The position numbers and the translations under genes were made by a program. Below are positions 43,398 through 54,900 of a stretch of 64,000 bases of DNA, in pieces; the stretch's first letter is position 1, and each line of letters opens with the position of its first letter. The notes under the pieces were generated by a model. The model ran no database searches. It worked only from the letters and a program-made list of their open reading frames with translations, and was not told the origin of the DNA. Where the stretch lies: NCBI GenBank assembly GCA_027488935.1, contig JAIYAP010000002.1, positions 38,378 through 102,377 of the forward strand. The letters are read 5' to 3'. The stretch comes from Saprospiraceae bacterium. GTDB lineage: Bacteria > Bacteroidota > Bacteroidia > Chitinophagales > Saprospiraceae.

Positions 43398-45626
43398 TCA
43401 TCGCAACACGATCATTTTTCGGGTAATGACGCCTGCATCGGATGCTATTTTATACAACAGCGTTCCTGTTGCATTTTCAGGCAAATCGGTACGATTTACG
43501 GTAAATTGATGGTAACCTTTTTCAAATTGGCCTTGTTGGGTATACAAAAGACGACCTGTAAGGTCAAAAATTTCCAGTTTTACCAACATTTCACGCGGGG
43601 TTACGACGCCAATTCGGGTAGCAGTACCCATCGGATTGGGTTGACAGGGATATGCTTCAAAATTTACATGCTGGGTCGGAGCAACATCCCGTCCATTAAA
43701 TTGTAGCCCAATTTCCATGCGTTGGTTGTGCTGATAGGCTTCACTTGCGGTGATGTTATCGGATAAATACAGGAAATCGCTGATTTGACCATCGGCTTGC
43801 GCGCGGAAAGTCAGTTCAAAGGCGCCCGCTTGTGTGCCATTATAAGACGTGGTGAGCGCATGTTCAAAAATACCAAAATTGCCCAGGTTCATGTCCGTGG
43901 ATAGCGGATTGACATTCAGGAGGCTCAGATTTTGAAAATTCAGGGTAAACTGATAAGCTTGAACCCGTTCGGCTACGGCGAGCTGCAGGGTAAAGGTTTC
44001 ACCTGCTTTTATGGTTCGGTTTTCGGTGGACAAAAGCAGGGTGTTGTTAGACCGTTCCACCGCATTTTTATTGGAGGCATTTAAAATTGCATTCCCATTT
44101 ACATCCCCTACTTTAACGGCAACGAAATTAACATCATATTTGTTTGGCGTATCAGTGTAAAAGGAAATTTCATTAAATGAAGCCTCAAACGGATTCACGG
44201 CATTTGGGAAAACGTAGTACTTATCTACAAATCGCCAACTGGTATTGTTCGGCAGCGAATCATAAATCCCCAAGATCAATCGCCGGATTTCAACAATATC
44301 TATTGAAGTAACCGAATTGGATTTATTGGCATCGGCGGCAATGATTTTGTACGGTGAATTCAAAGACTCAATACCCAGGATATGTTTGGAAATGAGCACC
44401 AAATCGAAGGTTGAAACACCATTGAGCGGATGATCGTTTTTATAGGGCGTTACTCTTAAATTCTGGATCTGCGGTGGAATGGCATTAAAGATGTAATTGC
44501 CCAGTTGATTGGTAAGGGTGGTGAATTCAAATGCAGGAAATCCATTGCCACCTAGATTTGCTGCGGCAATTCTCACATCTACTACCGCGGAATCGGCCTC
44601 GGTTGATACATTGCCTTTTACTTTGGTGATTGGGAAATATTCGCAATTCATATAGCCGTCCATTAAGAGGACATCTGTGGTACAATAATTTGAATTGCCC
44701 GCTTGGTCCATTACCCATAGTTCTACGGAATTATACCCTATATTTTCGCAATAAAATTCAACATTTTCTATTGAATTACCATTCATTTCTATCGGAAACC
44801 CTGTCCCGGTCCCTGTTTTTCGAATGGCAAATTTTAGTGCTGTTTCAGGCGAGGTATTATCGGTAGCTGATTGTAAGAAATTCGTATACCCCACAAAGAA
44901 AAACTCTGGAAAAGGAAAATTCCACGATAACCCACTTAGACACAAAATTTTCGGTTTTTGGGTGTCTTTTATGGTAAAATTGGAAGTGCAGGTTTGCAAA
45001 TTCCCGCAGGTATCCTGAATGATCCAGACAATTTTATGCTTGCCGTGGGGCAGTCGTGGCAAAACGTACGCATTTGAATCGGCTTGAGTATTCCAGCGCA
45101 CGGCGGCGGTGCGGGTTTGGCCCGTTTGGGTAATTTGCAGGGCAAAACCGTATTTTTCGTTGGTTGCTACCTGGCGTTCGTCAAATTGGCGCGGGACGCC
45201 GGTATAATTTGGAATACCCGCATTGGCAAACAACACCTTGTTCCAGCCCAATCCGGCACTACCCAAGTTTTCACTGTTGATGACCGTTTCGAGGGTGTCA
45301 TTGCCATCTAAATCCAGGTATAATTGGTATTGAATATTATCTGTATTACCGAAGCAGGAGTCACTTACGGTAATTTGGAGGTCTACCGCAACTTCGGAGA
45401 GGTCATACACCTGGTTCGCGGCATCATACCAGTAGGTTTCCTTCCAAAAGCCTGGATCATTGTCGGTAGTATCGCCTAGGATGGTGTTGCTCGGCGGACA
45501 ATTGACCAAAATCGTATCCTGCCATGCATTCAAATTCAGATTACCTGCAAAACATTGATTTGCGCTTGCAATTAAAATACAAAACAAGATAATGGATAAA
45601 AAAGCGGGTGTATCGGTTCTTTTCAT
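43398..45626 (-). CDS. T9SS surface protein, paralogue with dockerin-like and cohesin-like modules
   Basis: A 742-residue secreted protein with the same order as its neighbour: signal peptide (1-27), N-terminal module with YDLSEVAVDLQI and QYQLYLDLDGNDTLETVI, HYR-like part, dockerin-like loops (about 395-460, DHPLNGVSTFDLVLISKHIL and DANKSNSVTSIDIVEIRRLI), cohesin-like domain (about 540-625) and T9SS sorting domain (about 660-742, CQPNPMGTATRIGVV). The stretch around LETVINSENLGSAGLGWNKV is almost identical to the neighbour, so the pair arose by recent tandem duplication. The middle 130 residues differ more. It lies 61 bases upstream of its neighbour, one direction. Confidence 0.9.
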   Translation of the reverse strand: MKRTDTPAFLSIILFCILIASANQCFAGNLNLNAWQDTILVNCPPSNTILGDTTDNDPGFWKETYWYDAANQVYDLSEVAVDLQITVSDSCFGNTDNIQYQLYLDLDGNDTLETVINSENLGSAGLGWNKVLFANAGIPNYTGVPRQFDERQVATNEKYGFALQITQTGQTRTAAVRWNTQADSNAYVLPRLPHGKHKIVWIIQDTCGNLQTCTSNFTIKDTQKPKILCLSGLSWNFPFPEFFFVGYTNFLQSATDNTSPETALKFAIRKTGTGTGFPIEMNGNSIENVEFYCENIGYNSVELWVMDQAGNSNYCTTDVLLMDGYMNCEYFPITKVKGNVSTEADSAVVDVRIAAANLGGNGFPAFEFTTLTNQLGNYIFNAIPPQIQNLRVTPYKNDHPLNGVSTFDLVLISKHILGIESLNSPYKIIAADANKSNSVTSIDIVEIRRLILGIYDSLPNNTSWRFVDKYYVFPNAVNPFEASFNEISFYTDTPNKYDVNFVAVKVGDVNGNAILNASNKNAVERSNNTLLLSTENRTIKAGETFTLQLAVAERVQAYQFTLNFQNLSLLNVNPLSTDMNLGNFGIFEHALTTSYNGTQAGAFELTFRAQADGQISDFLYLSDNITASEAYQHNQRMEIGLQFNGRDVAPTQHVNFEAYPCQPNPMGTATRIGVVTPREMLVKLEIFDLTGRLLYTQQGQFEKGYHQFTVNRTDLPENATGTLLYKIASDAGVITRKMIVLR

Positions 45627-45779
45627 GGTATTATTTCACTTTTGGATTATGGCACCTTTGTTAGTCAGGTGATTTCGGTGTATTTATCATTTTATAATTC
45701 AAAGATAGGGAAAGTAGCTTGTCGTCCGTTGAACTTTCCGGGGATGTGTTTAGTATCTTACAAAACTTATTCGGTTCCT

Positions 45780-45924
45780 GACGCTTCCGACGTGTATAAA
45801 AAACGGCCGCCCCACGTTATGTGGGACGGCCGTCCGTCGGGGCGACCCTCGCGGCCCCGTTGGGGTGCCCCTTGCGGGCACCCTTCGCGCCCGTAATTGG
45901 GCGCCCGCGAGGGGCGCCCCTACC
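45780..45924 (-). repeat. GC-rich multi-hairpin element after the giant gene (copy 1)
   Basis: This element begins directly after the stop codon of the giant gene. It holds three hairpins: 45804-45815 with 45821-45832, 45863-45870 with 45876-45883, and a GGGCGCCC pair around gcgag near 45900-45920. The one imperfect pair in the first stem becomes a G-U wobble only in the minus-strand RNA. A second copy is at 62914-63049. The GC content contrasts sharply with the flanking DNA. It may be a terminator, an RNA stability element or a mobile REP-like element. Confidence 0.88.
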
Positions 45925-48900
45925 CTATTTCGTCTGTATCATTTTGCGGGTTGCACTGTCCGTCGCCGTCTCCAACTTGTAATACAACATACCCACTGTG
46001 TTCAACAACGCTTTGTCGATCGCCATGGTGTTGTATCCTTTCGCAAACGCACCTTTCTGGTTGTACACCATTCGACCTGTTTCGTCGAAGATCGACAAAG
46101 TAGCAGTTGTTGCTTCAGGAAGGTGGAACCCAATAAAGGTCTTATTCACAAACGGATTTGGTTGGTTCTGATACAATTCGAAACCTACGCCCGCGATGGT
46201 TGAAGTTGCGCCGTTGTTGAAGCGGAACGCTACATCGAGTTTACCCGCCGCAGCATTTGCGGAGGATGGGTAAGCCTCTGCCTTCGTAATGCGGCTGGAT
46301 ACGCTCAACATTTCGCTCAATTGACCACTTTTCGTCGCTCGGAAAGTAACCGCGAATTCACCCTGGTTTGCACCGTCAAATGAAGTAGTGATCGCGTCAG
46401 CGAATACGCCAAAGTTGCCAGCAGTCATGTTTGCACCTGGGGTTACGTCCACCACTTCCAAACCAGCGAAGTTCATCGTGAACTGGTAACCAGCCACTGC
46501 TTCTGCTGCTTTTAGGTCGACCGTAAAGGTCGACCCTACGGTAACCGCACGGTCATCTACATCAAACAACAGGGTACCTGCTGAACGATCTTCGGTTGAC
46601 ATGGCTGCATTTGCAATTGCATTGCCGTTCACGTCACCCACTTTCACCGATACAAAATCTTCGTTGAATTTATTGCTGAGGATGTTCGAAATCGATTTCA
46701 CTTCTGCAAACGGTGCCTGGAACGGGTTGTTTATATTCGGGAAACTGTATGATTTATCTACAAAACGCCAGCTGGTGTTGTTCGGTAATTCATTGTAAAT
46801 ACCCAAAATCAATTTCCGAATCTCTACAATGTCAAACGTCGTGATCGAACCGGATTTGTTTGCATCCGCTGCAATCATTTTGTAAGGACTGCTCAACGAT
46901 TCGATGCCCAGGATGTGCTTGCTGATCAACACCAAGTCGTAGGTAGATACACCGTTCAATGGATTGTCGTCTTTCGTCGGGGTCACCGTTGAATTGGACG
47001 ATAATGGAATCGCATTGAAGTTGTAGTTACCGTTTGAACCAGTCATTGTGGTAAAGGTGAACGATGGAATTCCGTTTCCAGAACCAACAATTTCAACATT
47101 TCCTTCTTCCACACCATTGATTGCTTCTGTAGCCAATACACCAGCCACTTTCGCAGCATTTGCACTTGGCGGACAGTTGCTGTTGTTGTCCTGTACGATT
47201 ACATAAGTTTCGCAGAAGTCAGCATTGCCTGCTTTATCGATCGACCACAATTTAACCAACTGGGTACCTAACTCATCGCAAGTAAAGTTTATGTTGGTGA
47301 TTGGGTTGCCTTGTGCATCTACTGGGAAGCCAGGGGTTGCGTCACCTGATTTGCGGATCGCGATTTTCAATTGATTCGCTGGTGTGCAATTGTCCTCTGT
47401 GTATTGCAAGAAGTCGGATGCCCACAACGTGATCATTTGCGTTGGCATGATGTTTACGCTCAGGCCATTCAAACAAACTACCGTTGGTTTTTTACAATCT
47501 TTTACCACAAACGTGTATTCGCAAATGGTTTCGTTACCACAACCGTCTTCTACGAACCACTTGATTTTGTGGGTGCCGTAGGGCAATTGTGGTACTACAC
47601 CTTGTAATACATTGTTACCGGTGCCTGGCAGCGCAATTGGCGACTGCAAGTTGTCGAAACGTACTTTTGCAGTAGCAACTTTACCGCTGGTCGTCCAATC
47701 CAGGCCGAAGCGATATTGCTGATTCAATGGAACGGGGCGACCGTCAAATGCACGCGGTGTTCCGCCAGCATAATTTGCATTTGCTGCGTTGCCGAATTGT
47801 ACGTTGTTTACACCTGGCAAGTTTGTGCTGCTCACCACGGTTTCCATCACGTTATCGCCGTCCAAATCGAGGAACAACAAGTAGCGGAAGTTTACATTTG
47901 CCGCAGAGCAAGAATCGGTAGCAGTGATGGTCAAATCTGCTTCACCTTCGCACAAGTCATGCGAAGATATGGTGTTATCCCACCAATACATTTGATTCCA
48001 CAATTGTGGGTCGTTTGGCGTCAAATCGCAGAATTCTACTGGCGATGCCGGGCAAGTGGCTACAGGATCTTGCGTATCAATGATTTTGATGATCTGCTTG
48101 TATCGGTAGCAATTGGCGTTCGCGTCGTAGAAAGTCGAGTAATTGGTTGCGGTTGGATCCGTTGGGTTGATTTTCACCACCGTTGGATTCCAAGGTGTTG
48201 GCGTACCCAAAGGTGAAACCACTACGCCTGGCAAATTCGCCGGGTTATTGGTTGTCGCGTTCGGATTCGGGTTCGGTACATTGATGCAAGGCAAATTCGG
48301 ATTGAAAGTACACCAGTTAATTACCGTCCAGGTACGCTCAATTTTGAAGCAAGCATCAGGTATCACCGTGAAGATTTCATCTTCGAAAGATACACCCAAC
48401 AATTCGCAGTCTTCACCGAAGAAGGTTGGTGCACCGTAGTTACCCGTACCGTCACAAGTAGATACAATCACATCGTTCGGGAAACGTACGAAGTAATCCT
48501 GTTCGTAGGTTACCAACACACGTTGCGTGCATTGGCTAGAGTTGCCGCCGCAGTCGAACGCACGGAAAGTACGTGTAATGGTGCCTTTGTTACAAACAGT
48601 ATCAAACAGGCTCAAATTCACACTGTGCGTCAAACCAGCCTGACCCTGATACACTTTGGTGTCATCCAGGCAGCAATTATCGGTTACCTCTGCTTTACCG
48701 TACGCCCACAAACTTGGGTCAAAGTTTTCACAAGTAACGGTTACGTTCGCGGGTGGCAAGCAGGCAGGCTTAATTTTATCTTCAACCAATACCTGAACCA
48801 TACAATCGTTATAACGGCCTTCGTATGCATTTCTTGCGATTTCGCCGGAAGGTACGTCTACATCATACGCACGGAATACGACCAAAATCGTATCGTTGAT

Positions 48901-51900
48901 ATCCGAGCAGCAGAATTTCACCTGATCGTAGAATACGGTATCGGACTGACAAGTGTTGGCATTCATACGGCGCGCTTTAAATTCAACCGGCGCACAGTTA
49001 TCGTAACTGCCATCATCAAAAGTAGATGCATTGATAAATGCCATACCATCAATTCCCAATCCAACTTGTGTGAATTCATCACATGCCGAAATGGGTGGAA
49101 CCAAATCCGCAACAGTCAATTGGAAGGAGCATTTTGATGTATTTGCACATTCATCAGAAGCCGTATACTGGACATTGTAAATACCTTGTGGCAAGCACTG
49201 TGTGTATGGAAAAATGGCCAAAGTATCAGGGTTCCAGTAGTTGTTGCCTGGGAAATCACCGAGGTAGCCACCTACTGTAAAGGTGATAATATTGCCATTT
49301 ACTGGATTCGTTCCGGTCACTTTTGCCTGCAAATTCTGGATGTGCGAGCAACCTTCCGAAACAATGATGTCTGGCAATGCAGCCGTAGCGCAGCATGTCA
49401 ACACATCCGTAGAAACCGTAACATTGGCTGGGCAGGTAAATACTGGACCGCCGTTGTCCACCACTTTAATACGCTGAGTAAATCCAACCGGGTTGTTTGG
49501 CGACAATGGCAAGCAATCGCTCAACACATTCCACTGACGCAAAATCGTGTAAGTGCCTTCGCAACCATCGTAGTAAGTATCGGTGTAGTTCACTTTTGCA
49601 TTACACAATACCGCACCTAAAATGGAAGCACCATTGATACTCGGAGCGCCTGTTTGTGCAGGAGAAGTGCCCGCAGGATTGTTGTACAACGTTTCGCAGT
49701 CAACCGTTTTATCCGCAGGGAAAATCACATCGGCCAGGTTGAAATTGGAGATGGTAATCGTTTGAGAACAAGTAGATTGGTTGCCGCGTACATCCGTTAC
49801 AATAAAAGTGCGTACAATTTGTGCGCGTGGCGTGCCACAATCGCCCAAATCAGTGAATACATCATCAATTACCGTATTGGTGTTGCTGCAATCTTTTATG
49901 ATCACATTGCCGGTGTTTGAAATCTGGGTAGATTCGCTACAAGCCACTGTTTTAGCAGGTGGGCAAGTAAGGGCAGGCACCAATTTATCTTCAATTTTCA
50001 TGTTAGTCCAGCAGGAATTTCCTGTTTCTGGATCCAACACCGTTACGGTGTACGTTATTCCAATGTTTGCTGCCGTAAATGTATTGCCTACTGGCTGACC
50101 AACATTATTTTTGATCGTGATGATGTAATCGTCGTAGCAGTGGTATTCGCTGCCTTCCAAGGCAGCATCTGCATTTACGACATATACACAAGTAGCATCC
50201 AGGGAAACATTGGTTAAGTCGTTGCAAATTAAGGCCGTTGTAGATGGCACGTATTCAATTACGCTTACCACAAAGGTACAAGTTGCCGTATTGCCTGCTT
50301 TATCACTGATCACGATGGTAACTGTTTTGTTGCCAATCGGGAACCATGAACCAGAAGGTGGTGTGATCACGGTGTCTTTCACACCGCAGTTATCGGTTGC
50401 GCTCAATGGACCATACGATACATAAGCACCGCATTCGCCGCCATTCAGGTTGATGAAAATATCAGCCGGACAAACCACTTTTGGTTTTTCAACGTCGTTT
50501 ACTTTCACGTCGAAGCCACAAATGGAAACATTACCCGCCGCATCTGTCAGGGTATAGGTCACTTTCGTGGTACCTACACAGAAGAATTGGGTAACGGAAT
50601 AACCGCCAATGTCGAGCAATTTGCCCCCTGTAGGCACGCAAGCAGCATCGCTTGAAGTGTAGGCTACCGAAATGGTGCCCTGGAAGCAGTTGTCGACAAA
50701 ATAAGGATGTGTCCAGGTAAAGTTTGTTCCGCACTGACCTACTGCATTGGGTAAATTCTGGTTTGGAAGATCAAATGGCGCAATACAGTTGATGGTTAAA
50801 GACCAACCTGTGATGGTAGGCGTCTGACCAGGTTTTGGTACGATGTCCAAAGTCCAGGTACCTTCTGCTTTTTGTGCAAACAAGGTACGCAAAGAGTCAT
50901 CCGGAATTTCAGTAACCACCACTTTGATGCCTTTTGGGCTGATCAAAGTCATGGTTGAGTTAACAGGTGTCGCTGTACCCGTGCGGTTGAACACGATATC
51001 ACCAATGATGCAATTGCTTGGCGGAATGGTGATCGTAGAACGGTTGCAAGTTGCAGCGCTGATGTTCGCAATGCCTGCACCTGTGTAGGTTGTATTCGTC
51101 GTGAGTTTACCGCAGAATGGATTCTCCTTGTCCTGAATGGTTACTTTAAAGGTGCAAGAAATTTCATTTGGCAGGATCGACTGCAAGGAAGTTTGCGTGC
51201 CATTGTTCGGCATCACTTCCAAATCAGGGTTGATGGCACCGATCGTAAGTGGGTAGCAGTTTTCTGCCAACACCCAATCGGCTGCTTTATTGGTATCGTC
51301 TTCACATTTGCGAATTACGTCGCCACCCGCCAAAGTACCGGTGAAACCATTACAACCAGCAAATCCATTGGTTGCCACTTCGTCGAAAATGGTTCCCATG
51401 TAAGAGATGGTATAGCAGGCAGGCAAATTAGCCGCACCATTAAAGGCAAAGCTAAACACCCGCGTACCGCCTACTGGCAAAATAGAAGGCGCCAAAGATG
51501 GCAATTGTGTAATTGGACCAATTACCTGATTGGCTGCAGGCGTACCAGAGGTCCGTTTTACCTCTAAGCAAGTAATATCAATTGCAGCAGGTCCGAGGTT
51601 CGAAATTTCGATCCGGTCTACGGCACCTGATTGTGTTACTTCCGTGATTTGCAGCAATGGCTGGTTTTGAACGGTGTATTTCACCCAGGTATCCCCTACG
51701 TCAAAGAATTCGCCGCTGGCATTTGCCACGCCACAATCTTTTACTTGGGTCAAAGCAGCATCACCATATATCGTATAGGTAACGCCGTAATTATTTCTAC
51801 ATGGTCCGTCGTAAACAGGGGCAATGTTATTCACCACTGCACCACAAAGCCAGGTATCATTTTTCTGAACTACGTTCGCAGGACAAGTCAAAGTGGGCAC

Positions 51901-54900
51901 TTGCCAGTAATCGTTGACAATCACTTTTACCTGACAAGTATCTTTATTACCTGAGAGATCCACCGCTTCCCAGTACATCACAGTCGTTCCAACAGGGAAA
52001 CGATCACCTGTTGTAAGGCCGGTGTTATCGATTTGGGTTACCACAGGCATATCGCAGTTATCAGCAGCCAAAGGCAAAGCGAAATCTACATACGCATCGC
52101 AGTGGCCCGTTTCGGCATTCTGAACTACCGGAGGATAAGGGCAATTGATGAAATACGGTGGATCATTGTCCACTACATTTACAAGGAAGGTACAAGTTGT
52201 GAAGTTTCCTTGCGCATCTTCTGCATAGTAATAAACCGTAGAAGTACCCAATTGGAATTCGTATTCTGCTTCAAACAAGGCATTGATCGGTGCACCAGGT
52301 GCGATGTTCAACAAGGCATCCAGGTTAAATGGACCTTCAATGGTGCCGTCTGGATTGAAAATGCGATAGTCGTATAATACTACTGCACAGTTATCCGTAG
52401 GCAATACATGCTGCCAGCTGTATTGGCTTTCGCAGAGGAATTGTTCGGTCGTCAAGTTCACTTGCGGTTTGGTGCAAAGAATTTGCGGACCTTCGGTAAA
52501 GTCGTCGTTATCGCAAGAACCAGAACGGAACAGTTCGCAACCGCGGGCGTCCACAATCGTGAAAGACCAGGTAGGTTGGGTGTACACTACGCGCAATTCG
52601 CCAAGATCCTGCTGGAAATCGTTGATATTGTGGCCATTGGCAGCGTTGTAGATATAAGAACCATCGGCATCATCCGCAATACCGTCGCCATCCACGTCCA
52701 GACGCGTGCCTGAATATTGAATGCGGTATGGTTCCAAACCACCGGTGATTACACCGAGGTCAACAATCCGTTCTTCGTTGTCGAAACACATACATTCAGG
52801 CGAGCCCATGTTGAGGGGCTGACGGAGCTCGAAGGTAGCGTGTACGATTTCGAAACAACCCACCTTTGCCAAATTACCATTTTGTGGGATGCTTACACCT
52901 GGCAAAGCCATTACGTAAGAAATCGTTACAAAGCCGCTTCCTGTACCAGGTGTGTAAATTCCATCTTGTGAAATGGTGCCCGGATTATTGCTTGAGCCAG
53001 GTGCTGGCGCAAATGCGGTAATACCAAAACCACCTTGCGCATCGCCCAAATAACCATTTGCCGCAACCTGGCTATGGTTCAGGGTAGTACCGTCAGGCAA
53101 GGTAATAACCAGGTAGTTACTGAAATCAAACTGACTTGGATTGTTCGCCTCTAAGCAAAGTTCTGGCAAATCCAAAGCATATTGAATGCCGTCGAAAAAG
53201 TCATTTACACGTACACGCGCAATACAAGTACGCTGATTGTTATCATCATCTGTTACGCGAAGATTCACAAAGTTATCGCCTGTTTGCGTACAGCTATAAG
53301 TCACCCATGGACCATAGGCACCGCCCGGTTTTGCAATTTCAATGGTTGGAGTAGCATCGCAATTGTCGGAAGAACCGCCATTGACATATGCAGATCCATT
53401 CAATTGGTTTAGCGCATAAACGGTAACATTTCCGGTATTATCCAATTGAACCTCTACATCAACACAAGTTGCGATCGGCGCTTGCTTGTCTTCTACCGTA
53501 ATAGTAAAGGTGTCAAGTTGAATTTCATTCGGCTCGTTTGCGTTTACAATGCTATCGCCATCAATGTCCACCAACATCGTATAAATGATGGTGGTTACAC
53601 CTTTAGGGAAGGCTAAACCACTCGGATCATTGTGGGTACCTACATTTGCCGCAGAATAGGATGTGTTTACCACGACATCCATAAAGCCGGAGCCTGCTGG
53701 ATAATCAACTGAATAGTTAATGATAGATGCACAACCAATCCCTTGTAAAGGCGTTAGTCCGGTTACAACTGCTTGACATTGATCCACATCTGTTTTAACT
53801 ACAAAATCGCGTGGTGCCTCCAGTTCCGGATCACCTGCTGTTACAACTACATTGAAAGCACATTCCGATTCAATCCCCGCACAAGAATAAGCAGTATAAA
53901 CTACTTCATGAACGCCTGGTGGCAAATCCGAACCTGGAACCGGCCCCATCGTCTGGTACAAACCTGACTGATTTGCCACTACAAGCGGTGGCAGACTTCC
54001 ATTATAAAAAGCGGTGTTGACAGCAGCCGTTCTACCCTGAAACGGAAGGATACCGCCGTAACACCCATCGTATGCAACCGGAATAGACCAGTTTAGTTCA
54101 GAATCACAATTTAAGTCTACGGTAAACACATAACCACTATCGTTGCAGTTTGCAAATAGAGGTTGTTGGTCGTTGAAAACTGGGATTTCTACCGTTTGCT
54201 CATCTGAAAAAACCAGGTTCACATTACAAGATGCAGCAGCCAAAAGGTCTTCAATGATAATACCCACCAAAGGAATAGCACCGATTGGCAACAATTCCAA
54301 CAAATTGATTTCTTCAGAATTAACTACACCACAAGCGCCAGCCGGAGCAAATGGCCAGGAAACAACGTTTCGTACAGTGATGGTACCCTGTGGTGTTTTA
54401 ACGTTATTCGGGATGCAAGCCTGTTCCTGGTTCGGATCATCACTTGCCGCTGGGAAAACATAATCTGTCGCAGCATAATCAAAGTTTCCGTCACCGTCGG
54501 TATCTGCAACAATGACGCCACCGCCACCATCACCACCCAGGAGGTCACCTAAGAGGTCAAAGATGATCTGGCCAATGGTAAAATCGCAATAATCTTCGTA
54601 TTTGCCCAACGGAATTGGGTCAACACAAAGGCTACCTAAAAACCCAAAGTCAAGGCAAAGCTCAAACGTAATGATGTCGCAAATCACCTCGGTGGCAACA
54701 TTCAACTCAGAAAGTGTTGGGCCACCCGTAGCGATATCACCCAATGCACCGGGAAGGCTGCCTTGCCAATCAAAGCAAATTTCTTCATCCGAGCAGGAAA
54801 TAACGCCATTCACCGGGTCCAGCTCTGCCTCAATCAAATCGGGACCTGACAAGGTAAAAAAGCTGCAAGACAAATCCAGGCTTGGGTCTGTTTCTACATC

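Noticed and set aside
45642..45896. Plus-strand open frame over the GC element
   Set aside because: The same frame recurs over copy 2 only because the DNA element is repeated; it has no start signal and reads through hairpins.
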